NCBI RefSeq assembly: GCF_052056485.1
Contig: NZ_CP183948.1
Span: 2,480,001-2,544,000 of the forward strand
DNA: 64,000 bases
DNA from: Paenibacillus_AQ nitricinens
Lineage (GTDB): Bacteria; Bacillota; Bacilli; Paenibacillales; Paenibacillaceae
Direction of reading: 5' to 3'
The notes beneath the pieces are model-generated. The model worked only from the letters and a program-made list of their open reading frames with translations. It was not told the origin of the DNA and did not search any database. How positions within the stretch are numbered: position 1 is the stretch's first letter; each line of letters opens with the position of its first letter. The translations under genes and the position numbers were made by a program. Positions 43,244 through 51,210 of this stretch are shown one piece after another.

Positions 43244-44016
43244 TGAGATTAGCCAATAAAGTCATCTTAATTACGGGATCGGGTTCAGGGATCGGAAGAA
43301 GCACGGCATTGCTGTTTGCTCGTGAAGGCGCAACTGTAATTGTGAACGATTTAGATGAAGCAAAAGGTATAGAGACTTTGAAGAATATTCATGCAGATGG
43401 AGGAAAAGGTCATTTCATCCATGCGGATGTGACCCATGCTGAATCTGTAGAGCAGATGGTTGATCAAATCATTGAACACTACGGTCATATAGATGTGCTT
43501 TTTAACAACGCAGGAATTAGCGGAGTAGGCGCTTTACATGAAGTTGAACCGGATGCATGGGAACGGGTAATTCAGGTCAATATTCGGGGTGTATATTTGC
43601 CATCCAAATATGTGCTACCTCATATGATGAAACGAAAATCCGGCAACATCATTAATATGTCCTCTTGCGTCGCAGAAATCGGGCTCGCCAGAAGAGCTTC
43701 TTATTCAGCTACCAAAGGAGCGGTATTGGCCCTGACGAAATCCATGCAAGTAGATTACGCAGCATACAATATTCGTGTAAATGCCCTTTTACCAGGCACA
43801 ATCTTAACACCGTTCGTTGAGAATTACTTAAAAACCTCTTACGATAATCCGGAAATTGCGATTGCGTCAATTAAGAAACGTCAGCTTAGTGAAGAGCTTG
43901 GCTTACCTGAGGATGTTGCCCAAGCCGCCTTATTTCTTGCTTCGGATGAATCAAAATTTATGATGGGTTCTCCTCTCTATATTGATGGAGGCGCAACTTT
44001 TGGGAAAAATGCCTGA
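43243..44016 (+). CDS. SDR family oxidoreductase (candidate L-fucose/L-rhamnose 1-dehydrogenase or ketodeoxyaldonate dehydrogenase)
   Basis: A 257-residue classical short-chain dehydrogenase. TGSGSGIGRS is the cofactor loop (about 9-18), NNAG and the catalytic Tyr-Lys in YSATK (about 153-157) are intact, and DGGA closes the C-terminus. The operon encodes two SDRs, as needed for oxidation of the sugar at C1 and of 2-keto-3-deoxy-fuconate at C4. Which SDR does which step cannot be decided from sequence. Confidence 0.9.
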   Translation: MRLANKVILITGSGSGIGRSTALLFAREGATVIVNDLDEAKGIETLKNIHADGGKGHFIHADVTHAESVEQMVDQIIEHYGHIDVLFNNAGISGVGALHEVEPDAWERVIQVNIRGVYLPSKYVLPHMMKRKSGNIINMSSCVAEIGLARRASYSATKGAVLALTKSMQVDYAAYNIRVNALLPGTILTPFVENYLKTSYDNPEIAIASIKKRQLSEELGLPEDVAQAALFLASDESKFMMGSPLYIDGGATFGKNA

Positions 44017-44051
44017 ACAGCATGAAACGATAAAAGGAAGGGGAATTAATA

Positions 44052-44963
44052 ATGAAGTTATTAACATTCCTTAACAATGGCGATTACCAATTAGGGGTCG
44101 TAACAGAAAAGGGAATACTGGATGTTGCAAGCGCTTTAATAGATTTGCCTACACAGCTTGGGTATTCCGTACCTATGACCGTTCACGAAGTCATTGACGG
44201 TGGTGAGGCAGCGGTTTCGAGGCTGGATCAATTCACAACTCAAGCACTGGATATAGCTGGAGAAGACTGTTCATACCTATTAGATGAAGCGAAGTTGACA
44301 CTCGGTCCATGCGTGACTCATCCAAATAAAATTATCTGTGTCGGTCTTAACTATCGCAAGCATGCGGTTGAAACGAACGCAGCGATCCCTGAGTTCCCGA
44401 TATTGTTCAATAAATTTAATAACACGTTGGCGGGACATGGCGGCGATATTCCGCTTCCAAGAGTGACAAAAAAAGTTGATTACGAAGCAGAGCTTGTTAT
44501 CGTTATCGGTAAATCAGCTAAGTACGTTACGAAAGAGGACGCGCTTAACCACGTATTTGGTTATTGCAACGTAAATGATTTGTCCGCACGTGACTTGCAG
44601 CTAAGGACTCCGCAATGGCTGTTAGGCAAGTCATGTGATAAATTCTCTCCTCTTGGACCTTATCTAGTTACAACGGATGAAATAGAAAACCCGAATGATT
44701 TAGAGATTAAATGTACAGTCAACGGAGAAATCCGCCAGCATTCGAATACGTCAGATATGATTTTCCAATGCGATGAGATTGTAAGTTATATTTCGCAACA
44801 TATGACGCTTGTGCCTGGAGACATCATTTTGACTGGAACACCAGAAGGCGTCGTCCTCGGTTATCCGGTAGATCAGCAGATTTACCTGAGGGCTGGTGAT
44901 ATCGTCACGATTGAGATTGAGAAGCTCGGCAAGCTGACGAATCGGCTCGTTAAGGAAGACTGA
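44052..44963 (+). CDS. Fumarylacetoacetate hydrolase family protein (candidate 2,4-diketo-3-deoxy-L-fuconate hydrolase)
   Basis: A 303-residue FAH-fold enzyme with an N-terminal cap and a catalytic domain (about 95-300) showing ICVGLNYRKHAVETNA, the metal-ligand motif VDYEAELVIVIG and LILTGTPEGV. In the non-phosphorylating L-fucose route first shown in Xanthomonas campestris, a family member splits 2,4-diketo-3-deoxy-L-fuconate to pyruvate and L-lactate. Its presence with two SDRs, a lactonase and a dehydratase supports that role. Confidence 0.88.
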   Translation: MKLLTFLNNGDYQLGVVTEKGILDVASALIDLPTQLGYSVPMTVHEVIDGGEAAVSRLDQFTTQALDIAGEDCSYLLDEAKLTLGPCVTHPNKIICVGLNYRKHAVETNAAIPEFPILFNKFNNTLAGHGGDIPLPRVTKKVDYEAELVIVIGKSAKYVTKEDALNHVFGYCNVNDLSARDLQLRTPQWLLGKSCDKFSPLGPYLVTTDEIENPNDLEIKCTVNGEIRQHSNTSDMIFQCDEIVSYISQHMTLVPGDIILTGTPEGVVLGYPVDQQIYLRAGDIVTIEIEKLGKLTNRLVKED

Positions 44964-44991
44964 GAATGTACTCATTTTGTGAGGTGAAAGC

Positions 44992-45852
44992 ATGAGAGTT
45001 GATGCACATCAGCATTATTGGCGATTAAGTCGAGGCGATTACGGATGGCCTACACCAGAATTTCCATTACTATATAAAGATTTTATGCCTGATGACCTGA
45101 CAGAATCATTACTACGACATGGAATCACGAAAACTATTGTTGTTCAAGCAGCAGCTACTGTTGAAGAAACTGAATTTTTACTAAGTTTATGCGAGATCCA
45201 TGATTCAATAGCTGGTGTTGTGGGGTGGCTAGATTTAGAGCAGGACAATTTTACGGAAACCTTTGAACTTTTGCGTAAAAATCCTTATTTTATTGGCCTC
45301 CGATTAATGCTTCAAAGTATTGATGCTGATGAATACTTGCAACGTCCTCAAGTTATTCATCATTTAAAATGGTTAGAGACCATGGGATTCCCTGTTGATT
45401 TATTGATCCATGCTGCACAATTCCCAGCCGTATTGAAATTGCTCAAGCTTGTGCCAAATCTACATGCGGTCATTGACCATATAGGTAAGCCACAAATTTC
45501 CCAGCAAGAATTCTCACCTTGGCAAGAGTGGGTTACGGAGGTCGCGCAATATCCCCGGACGTATTGCAAACTTTCAGGCATGGTTACCGAAGCAAATATG
45601 TCCTACTGGGTAGAAGCTGACTTTAACTTTTATATCAGACATGTCATATATGCATTTGGATTAAACCGAGTCATATTCGGCAGTGACTGGCCAGTGTGCC
45701 TGCTTGCAGCAAGCTATGATCAAACAGTAAGCATTTTGTTAAACAATTTACCTGAAGCGCTTACAGAGCGAGAATTAGACGATGTTTTTGGCAATAATGC
45801 GATCCGCTTTTATCAATTGGAGACATCACATTTTATTGAAACTGGAGTGTAG
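44992..45852 (+). CDS. Amidohydrolase family protein, candidate L-fucono-1,5-lactonase / L-rhamnonolactonase
   Basis: A 286-residue amidohydrolase-2 TIM barrel (COG3618 type). The metal motif MRVDAHQHYW at the N-terminus, AVIDHIGKP in the middle and VIFGSDWPVC near the C-terminus hold the conserved His and Asp. Members hydrolyse aldonolactones. Its place in the operon matches hydrolysis of the lactone made by the C1 dehydrogenase. GAGGTG precedes the ATG, and the next gene starts 3 bp after its stop. Confidence 0.88.
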   Translation: MRVDAHQHYWRLSRGDYGWPTPEFPLLYKDFMPDDLTESLLRHGITKTIVVQAAATVEETEFLLSLCEIHDSIAGVVGWLDLEQDNFTETFELLRKNPYFIGLRLMLQSIDADEYLQRPQVIHHLKWLETMGFPVDLLIHAAQFPAVLKLLKLVPNLHAVIDHIGKPQISQQEFSPWQEWVTEVAQYPRTYCKLSGMVTEANMSYWVEADFNFYIRHVIYAFGLNRVIFGSDWPVCLLAASYDQTVSILLNNLPEALTERELDDVFGNNAIRFYQLETSHFIETGV

Positions 45853-45855
45853 CCT

Positions 45856-46626
45856 ATGCAATTACAAGGGAAAGTCGTTATTGTTACAGGCGGTGGCTCT
45901 GGGATTGGCGAAGCGACTGCCAAATTATTTGTTAGTGAGGGTGCTAAAGTGATCATTGCGGACTGGAATGAGGCTGAAGCTAAACGAGTAGTCGAGGAAA
46001 TTCATTCAGTTCATTGTGGGGATTCTGTTGCTTACGCTGTGAAAACAGATGTTTCATCGGAGCTAGAGGTTAAACAATTGGTAGAATGGGTCTTAAATAA
46101 GATTGGTAAGATTGACATTCTATTCAATAACGCAGCTGTTGTATTGCCTAAGTCCTTGGAGGATATTTCTGAATCAGAATGGACTCGTACCTTAGATATC
46201 AATTTGAAGAGTGTCTATTTGATGATTAAATTCTGTATACCTTCGATTAGAGAAAACCGTGGCTGCATCGTGAATATGGCATCATTAAGCGGATTGGTAG
46301 GCCAAAAGCAAAATCCGGTATACTCTGCTTCAAAAGGCGCAATTATTGCAATGACTAAAGCATTAGCGTTGGATTATGCGAACGATGGAGTTCGTGTCAA
46401 TTGCATATGTCCAGCAGGTGTAATGACGCCTTTATTAGAAGAGTGGATCGGTCAACAGCTCTATCCGGCAACTACAGTACAAGATTTGATCGATATGCAT
46501 CCATTGGGAAGATGTGCCTCAACGGAAGAGATAGCAAGAGCCGCGTTGTATTTAGCTAGTGATTTATCCGGATTTGTTACGGGTGTAGCACTCCCTGTTG
46601 ATGGTGGAGCAGCCTTAGGCTATTAA
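45856..46626 (+). CDS. SDR family oxidoreductase (second of the operon)
   Basis: A 256-residue classical short-chain dehydrogenase with TGGGSGIGEA (about 11-20), NNAA, the catalytic YSASK (about 155-159) and a DGGAALGY C-terminus. It is about as long as, but clearly diverged from, the SDR at 43243. The two are assigned jointly to the C1 oxidation and the C4 oxidation of the deoxysugar pathway. Confidence 0.9.
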   Translation: MQLQGKVVIVTGGGSGIGEATAKLFVSEGAKVIIADWNEAEAKRVVEEIHSVHCGDSVAYAVKTDVSSELEVKQLVEWVLNKIGKIDILFNNAAVVLPKSLEDISESEWTRTLDINLKSVYLMIKFCIPSIRENRGCIVNMASLSGLVGQKQNPVYSASKGAIIAMTKALALDYANDGVRVNCICPAGVMTPLLEEWIGQQLYPATTVQDLIDMHPLGRCASTEEIARAALYLASDLSGFVTGVALPVDGGAALGY

Positions 46627-46652
46627 TGGGTTAGTAGAAAGGGAGGGACGTA

Positions 46653-46976
46653 ATGACTCGCTATGGAAGTGTTATTCATGTCAAGGATGAGAAGCTGGAA
46701 GAATACAAAGCATTACACGCATCTGTATGGTCAGAAGTGTTGTCTAGATTAAGGAAGTGTAACATTAAGAACTATTCCATTTTTTATAGAGACGGCTATT
46801 TATTCAGTTATTATGAATATACAGGGGATGACTACACGGCTGATATGGCCATCATGACTGCAGATCCTCGTACACAAGAATGGTGGAGCTTAACAGATCC
46901 TTGTCAGTATCCAGTGAAGTCTGCATTAGAAGGTGAATGGTGGGCGAGTATGGATGAGGTTTTCCATTTGGATTGA
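46653..46976 (+). CDS. L-rhamnose/L-fucose mutarotase (RhaM-type)
   Basis: A 107-residue protein of the RhaM/DUF718 fold. Conserved features are KDEKLEEYKALHASVW (about 9-24), the NYSIFYRDGYLFSYYEY strand pair and a C-terminal WW-containing segment. Members interconvert alpha and beta anomers of 6-deoxy-L-hexoses. This gene is the best clue that the pathway substrate is L-fucose or L-rhamnose. AGGGAGGG precedes the ATG. Confidence 0.88.
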   Translation: MTRYGSVIHVKDEKLEEYKALHASVWSEVLSRLRKCNIKNYSIFYRDGYLFSYYEYTGDDYTADMAIMTADPRTQEWWSLTDPCQYPVKSALEGEWWASMDEVFHLD

Positions 46977-47012
46977 GTAATTATTTCATTTAAAGCTAGG
47001 GAGATGAAAAAA

Positions 47013-48110
47013 ATGAAAATTACAAAAGTAGAAAGCTTCGTCTTACACGTTCCGATTACGCCACCAATTACGGATGCAATTAATGTTGCTACGCATTGGG
47101 GACTTGCAGGCGTTCGGATTTTTACAGATGAGGGTTTTGTGGGGTATGGGTATACAGGAACTTGTGCACATGGTGATGATATGATCGTTGATACGATTGA
47201 CCGTTATTACGCTCCTTTATTAATTGGCAAAGATCCGTTTATGGTTAAAGAAATTTGGGATGAGCTGCGTTTTGGAAAAATGCATTGGATTGGTAGAGCG
47301 GGAGTTACTCATATGGCATTGGCTGCAGTAGATATTGCACTTTGGGATATTATGGCGAAAGCTTCCAATAAACCGTTGTGGCAATATCTTGGCGGACATA
47401 AATCCAAACAAATAAAAGCTTATAATACAAACGGCGGCTGGTTGAACTGGTCTAAAGAACGTTTAATTAAGGACGTTACTGAAATAGTAGAGCAGGGCTT
47501 CACTGGAGTCAAAATTAAAGTGGGTAAAGCAGATTCACATGAGGATTATGATCGTTGCAAAGCGGTTCGTAAGGCGATAGGAGATCAAACCATCTTCATG
47601 ATCGATGTGAACCAACAGTGGAATATCAATACAGCGATGACATGGGGGAAGAAGTTAGAGGAATTTGATTTGTTCTGGTTAGAAGAACCCTTAAATCCAG
47701 ATGACATCATGGGACATAAGAAGCTGGCCGATGCATTAAATGTACCTATTGCGTTAGGTGAACATGTCTATACGAAATATGCATTCCGGGATTATATCCA
47801 TCATGGGGCACTCGAATATTGCCAAGTAGATGTAACGCGTGTTGGTGGGATTACGGAATGGCAACAGATTGCAGGTTTAGCCGCTTCATACGATATTCCG
47901 ATTTGTCCGCATGTTGGTGATATGGGGCAAATTCATCAGCATTTGGTTGCAGCAACACCGGGTGCGATCATGCTGGAATACATTCCTTGGATCCGTCATA
48001 TTTTTGTGGAGCCGGCCACTGTAGTCAACGGGCACTATATACTTCCTCAAATGCCGGGTGCATCAACAGAGATTATACCAGCGCTGTTTGATCTGTATCG
48101 AGTGAGATAA
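47013..48110 (+). CDS. Mandelate racemase/enolase superfamily dehydratase (candidate L-fuconate or L-rhamnonate dehydratase)
   Basis: A 365-residue enolase-superfamily protein with a capping domain (1-125) and a barrel containing the KxK base motif GVKIKVGK (about 167-174), the metal ligands in DVNQQW, EEPL and GEHV, and the Asp-His dyad in DVTRVGG and CPHVGD. The set fits the mandelate racemase subgroup, which includes acid-sugar dehydratases. It is shorter than typical L-fuconate dehydratases (about 440 residues), so specificity is open. The ATG at 47013 has GGGAG 9 nt upstream; the ATG at 47004 abuts it. Confidence 0.87.
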   Translation: MKITKVESFVLHVPITPPITDAINVATHWGLAGVRIFTDEGFVGYGYTGTCAHGDDMIVDTIDRYYAPLLIGKDPFMVKEIWDELRFGKMHWIGRAGVTHMALAAVDIALWDIMAKASNKPLWQYLGGHKSKQIKAYNTNGGWLNWSKERLIKDVTEIVEQGFTGVKIKVGKADSHEDYDRCKAVRKAIGDQTIFMIDVNQQWNINTAMTWGKKLEEFDLFWLEEPLNPDDIMGHKKLADALNVPIALGEHVYTKYAFRDYIHHGALEYCQVDVTRVGGITEWQQIAGLAASYDIPICPHVGDMGQIHQHLVAATPGAIMLEYIPWIRHIFVEPATVVNGHYILPQMPGASTEIIPALFDLYRVR

Positions 48111-48154
48111 TGAAGAAGATGATGCTTTAAGCCTACACTCATAAGTGGAACATG

Positions 48155-48171
48155 AACAAGAAACCCCGCTT
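48155..48171 (+). other. Left arm of a terminator split by the IS element
   Basis: AACAAGAAACCCCGCTT is the exact reverse complement of AAGCGGGGTTTCTTGTT at 49462-49478, which is followed by TTT. Removing the IS and one TGCA copy restores a 17-bp stem with an 8-nt loop (TATGCAAT) and a T tract, 45 bp after the dehydratase stop. Confidence 0.8.
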
Positions 48172-48225
48172 TATGCATGTTATATGTTGGTCAAGACCCC
48201 ATTTTATAGACACTGAAAAAAGACC

Positions 48226-49113
48226 CTAGGCTATAAGCTGCTCCCGGTACCGAACCGGAGGAAGCTTATTTAGCTTTCGTTGTGGTCGATGCTTGTTGTA
48301 AAAGTGGATATATTCTTTAATTCTCCTTTGTACCTCGTCCATATTTCGGATATCATAAGGGTAGAGTCCTTCCGTTTTGAGATGCGAGAAGAAGCTCTCC
48401 ATCGAGGCATTGTCATAACAATTTCCTCGACGAGACATGCTGATTTGGGCGCCAACCTTTGGCAGCATGTCGTGGTATGCATGAGACGTGTACTGGAATC
48501 CCTGGTCGCTATGAACGATCAGCCCGGTCACGTCTTTTGTCTTGCTAAAGGCTTTCTCAAAGGTCTGTAGAACCAGTGGATTGTCATTTCTCTGACTCAT
48601 GTGGTAGGCTACAATCTCATTATTAAACAAGTCTTTCACCGCTGAGAGGTAAATCCACGACTCCCCCACCCGGTATGGTGTGACATCTGTGACCCACTTT
48701 TGGTTGGGCGTATCCGCCTGAAAATCCCGTTTCAATAGGTTTTTAGCTACACGACCTTCAGTAGAAGAAGCGTAGTTGCAGCGATGTTTCCGCCGAATCC
48801 GTGAGCGGATGCCCAGCATCTGCATAAGCCGAAGTACCTTCTTATGATTCATCCAGACCCCATGATCCTGCAGCAAGAACAGTTGAAGCTGACGGTAGCC
48901 GTAGACTCCATTGTAGTGCTCATAGACCTTCTTCACGAGTGCCTCATCTTCTCGGTCCCGATGGAATTTTTTGCGCTTTAGAAAAGCGTAGTAACCGCTT
49001 CGGGAGACCCCAAAAACTTTACAAAGATGACTAACCGGATATTCGTTTGCGGCTCTCTCAATCGTTACATACCGTTTGGCTTCATCTCCTGCATCCAGAT
49101 TTCCAAGCACTTT
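48226..49113 (-). CDS. IS3-family transposase OrfB (DDE integrase domain)
   Basis: The catalytic half of the transposase, about 295 residues from the frameshift site. An HTH_21 region (YPVSHLCKVFGVSRSGYYAF) precedes the rve integrase core, with Asp in KWVTDVTPY, Asp in LIVHSDQGFQYTS and Glu in NASMESFFSHLK, giving an intact DDE triad. It has no plausible start of its own and is probably made as an OrfAB fusion by -1 frameshifting. Confidence 0.92.
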   Translation of the reverse strand, partial: KVLGNLDAGDEAKRYVTIERAANEYPVSHLCKVFGVSRSGYYAFLKRKKFHRDREDEALVKKVYEHYNGVYGYRQLQLFLLQDHGVWMNHKKVLRLMQMLGIRSRIRRKHRCNYASSTEGRVAKNLLKRDFQADTPNQKWVTDVTPYRVGESWIYLSAVKDLFNNEIVAYHMSQRNDNPLVLQTFEKAFSKTKDVTGLIVHSDQGFQYTSHAYHDMLPKVGAQISMSRRGNCYDNASMESFFSHLKTEGLYPYDIRNMDEVQRRIKEYIHFYNKHRPQRKLNKLPPVRYREQLIA

Positions 49114-49379
49114 TTTAGCATTTCGTTCTCCCGTTTCAGCTGCTCTACTTGCCTGTCTCGATCGACGTACTCCTCGCGCCTTCCCCGTTGATCCACAAGT
49201 CCGAACTCTCCGAGTTCCCGATATTTCCTCATCCATGCTTTCAGTCGATGTCTGTCTGTGATTCCAAACTTCTCCATGATTTTACGATAGGTCCAACCTT
49301 CCACGACGTGAAGGCGTATCGCCTCTATCTTGGTCTCATACGAATACTCTTTAAACTTCTGACCTTTTATCGCTGGCAT
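49065..49379 (-). CDS. IS3-family transposase OrfA
   Basis: A 104-residue DNA-binding subunit with a helix-turn-helix (EGWTYRKIMEKFGITDRHRL) and a C-terminal leucine-zipper-like coiled coil (RQVEQLKRENEMLKKCLEI). The ATG at 49379 is preceded by AGGGGGTG at 8 nt; the frame runs farther upstream without a better site. It overlaps orfB in a different frame. Confidence 0.9.
   Translation of the reverse strand: MPAIKGQKFKEYSYETKIEAIRLHVVEGWTYRKIMEKFGITDRHRLKAWMRKYRELGEFGLVDQRGRREEYVDRDRQVEQLKRENEMLKKCLEIWMQEMKPNGM
49110..49116 (-). other. Programmed -1 frameshift site A_AAA_AAG
   Basis: On the minus strand AAAAAAG lies in the orfA/orfB overlap. Slipping back one base changes LKKCLEIW of OrfA to KKVLGNLD of OrfB. 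This is the known IS3-family arrangement. Confidence 0.75.
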
Positions 49380-49491
49380 AAAAAATGCACCCCCTAGAAT
49401 TTCATCGGACAAACCAGGGGTTTTATCCAATGTCTATTCTAAGGGGTGCACTTCATGCAATAAGCGGGGTTTCTTGTTTTTAGCATTTGAG

Positions 49492-49986
49492 TCAAGAAGA
49501 AGACTTACTGCGTGTTCCGGAACTGAGATGATCAATTTGCTCGTCTAAAACGGTGCTGGCTTTGCCTAAAAATTGTGAAATGAGGGCAAGTTCTTCATCG
49601 GTATAGGAAGCAGCCAATTTAACCATAGCAGTATGAAGCGGCAGGTAGGTGTCAATAACATCTTCTTTATTTTCATACAACGGGACAATAATTACTTTAC
49701 GGCGATCATTAGGGTCGTTTTGTCTGCGAACGTATCCATTTTTTTCGAGACGATCTATTAATGCAGTAACGCTGCCAGTGGCAAGTCCAGTTAGTTTGGA
49801 CAGCTCTCCAGCGGTAATGGGGCCTTTTTCACGCAGGATATCCACAGATAAAAAATCATTATTGTATAACCCAAGAGAGGCGGCTACGTTTTGCTGGTAT
49901 ACCACCGTTCGGGTTCCCAGACCACGCATGAGTAAGGTGAATTGTTCTTGCTCTGGTGTAGGTTGAGCTTGTTCATGGCTTGACAA
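49492..49986 (-). CDS. MarR family transcriptional regulator
   Basis: A 164-residue winged-helix regulator; the DNA-binding part contains GELSKLTGLATGSVTALIDRLEKNGYV, here cited as TGLATGSVTALIDRLEKNG (about 66-84), followed by the wing RRQNDPNDRRKVI. The start is TTG, with AGGGGCG 7 nt upstream. It is divergent from the uvrA-like remnant at 50187, a pairing often seen with drug-responsive regulators; its former target may have been lost with that gene (inference). Confidence 0.88.
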   Translation of the reverse strand: MSSHEQAQPTPEQEQFTLLMRGLGTRTVVYQQNVAASLGLYNNDFLSVDILREKGPITAGELSKLTGLATGSVTALIDRLEKNGYVRRQNDPNDRRKVIIVPLYENKEDVIDTYLPLHTAMVKLAASYTDEELALISQFLGKASTVLDEQIDHLSSGTRSKSSS

Positions 49987-50186
49987 AGGATAACGCCCCT
50001 TTTAAAATCTTTATATCTCGTTAATCAAGATATTTGATTGTGAAGTTATTTTAAAATGTGTTATTTTACAAATCCATTCTATCGAAATAAGCATACTTTT
50101 GCAAAAGAAGTAGTATGACAGCATTCGTAATCGGTTATGGATAAGAGATATATCTATGTGTGATTGCTTTAATTGAGAGGGGAATC

Positions 50187-50267
50187 ATGATGAAAGAAGC
50201 TATTGTTATTAAAGGCGCACGAGAGAACAATCTGAAGAATGTCTCGCTCACGATTGTACCGTTATGA
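50187..50267 (+). pseudogene. 5' remnant of a uvrA-like gene
   Basis: A good ribosome binding site (GAGAGGGG) and ATGATG start encode about 26 residues, including the UvrA N-terminal signature KGARENNLKNVSL, and then the frame stops at TGA. UvrA proteins are over 700 residues, so nearly the whole gene is missing. The reading frame runs straight into the tail of an unrelated HAD hydrolase, which marks a deletion junction near 50256. Confidence 0.8.
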
Positions 50268-50452
50268 TTGGCAACAATCTTAGCCGTGACATGAAGGGGG
50301 CCAATGCGCTAGGCATCACCAGCATTTTTCAGAGCTGGACGCCCCGTTATCCCCATGAGCCGGCAGATGAGTCTGAACGTCCGATGTATACAGTTAGTGA
50401 GCCGCTGCAATTGCTAGAGTTGATTGAGAGGCTGAACGCTGAGGTCAAGTAA
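50258..50452 (+). pseudogene. 3' remnant of a HAD-family hydrolase
   Basis: About 64 residues beginning TVMIGNNLSRDMKGANALG, which is HAD motif IV (GNxxxxDxxGA), followed by a normal C-terminus ending at 50452. The nucleophile-bearing N-terminal motifs I to III are absent. It is in a different frame from the uvrA remnant and has no ribosome binding site of its own. Confidence 0.75.
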
Positions 50453-50494
50453 GCTGGAAGTCGTTCATTATGCTATTTTTCCATAATTAAATAC

Positions 50495-50536
50495 AAAAAA
50501 GAGAAACCCGAGGTCATGAGAATGACTGGGTTTCTC
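50495..50536 (-). terminator. Rho-independent terminator of the YdeI-like gene
   Basis: GAGAAACCC (50501-50509) pairs with GGGTTTCTC (50528-50536), with inner GTCAT/ATGAC pairs. On the minus strand it is followed by TTTTTT. Confidence 0.8.
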
Positions 50537-50589
50537 ACCTTTCTTAATCAATCAGCAAGAGTTACAAAGCAATTTTATGATCCAGCAGC

Positions 50590-51162
50590 TTAATAATCTA
50601 GAAGCCGTCCATGATCATGCCATTGACCGTACATTTTATTTTCTTTAGTGTTTATTATAAATTTATCTAACTTACGCTTAAATAAATCTGGTTGATGTGT
50701 ATAGCTTTGTATCGTGTCGATCCGGACTCTTGTATAAAGAGCTGGAAAGGTTAAGAGGTTCTCATATACCTGCTGCTCCTCTTTTAACCTTTGTTCTATA
50801 ACCCTATCGACTTTAAAAGAAGCGAGATTCATATCCGGAAGTACCTTTCTTCCTTCGTCACTCATTAGCCCCAGTTTATCGAGGCGGCGGACACGTTCTT
50901 TATTTAATTCTGTCCAAGAGCTTCGTTTGCTTCTGGGAGACAGTCGCTGTGCCAGCTGCGTTTCAGAAACTTTCTTTTTCACTCCATCGATCCATCCAAA
51001 GCACAAACATTCCTCAACCACATCCAAATACAGCAATGTTTCTGAATTTGGCGTCATACTTACGAGTACCCAACAAAACTTTTCAGTCGTATGATTCTGC
51101 TGCAGCCAAACCCGTAAATCTTCTCTCGATTTTACTGTGATTAGATTTTCTATCTCCATCAT
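50590..51162 (-). CDS. YdeI/OmpD-associated family protein
   Basis: A 190-residue protein of the YdeI/OmpD-associated (bacteriocin-protection-like) family. Family features are FCWVLVSM near the N-terminus, the core ECLCFGWIDGVKKKV (about 51-65), RLSPRSKRSSWTELNKERV (about 74-92) and a C-terminal helical region. It is predicted soluble; the molecular function of the family is not established. AAAGGAAAT precedes the start. Confidence 0.85.
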   Translation of the reverse strand: MMEIENLITVKSREDLRVWLQQNHTTEKFCWVLVSMTPNSETLLYLDVVEECLCFGWIDGVKKKVSETQLAQRLSPRSKRSSWTELNKERVRRLDKLGLMSDEGRKVLPDMNLASFKVDRVIEQRLKEEQQVYENLLTFPALYTRVRIDTIQSYTHQPDLFKRKLDKFIINTKENKMYGQWHDHGRLLDY

Positions 51163-51210
51163 TAAATTCCAATTTCCTTTCTAGCTAGGGAAAGCATTGC
51201 CCATCATAGA

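Larger units (their letters stand above)
48178..49455 (-). mobile_element. IS3-family (IS150-like) insertion sequence
   Basis: About 1.28 kb with overlapping orfA and orfB on the minus strand. The right end reads inward TGAAGTGCACCCC and is clear. The left end carries the related TGGTCAAGACCCC at 48188, with ATAGACA shared farther in, but the flanking TGCA copies (48174-48177 and 49456-49459) put the left boundary at 48178. The left edge is therefore uncertain by 10 bp. Both ORFs look intact. Confidence 0.85.

Noticed and set aside
48280..48570. Plus-strand reading frame opposite the transposase
   Set aside because: Antisense to the conserved DDE core of orfB, with codon pattern explained by the minus-strand gene.
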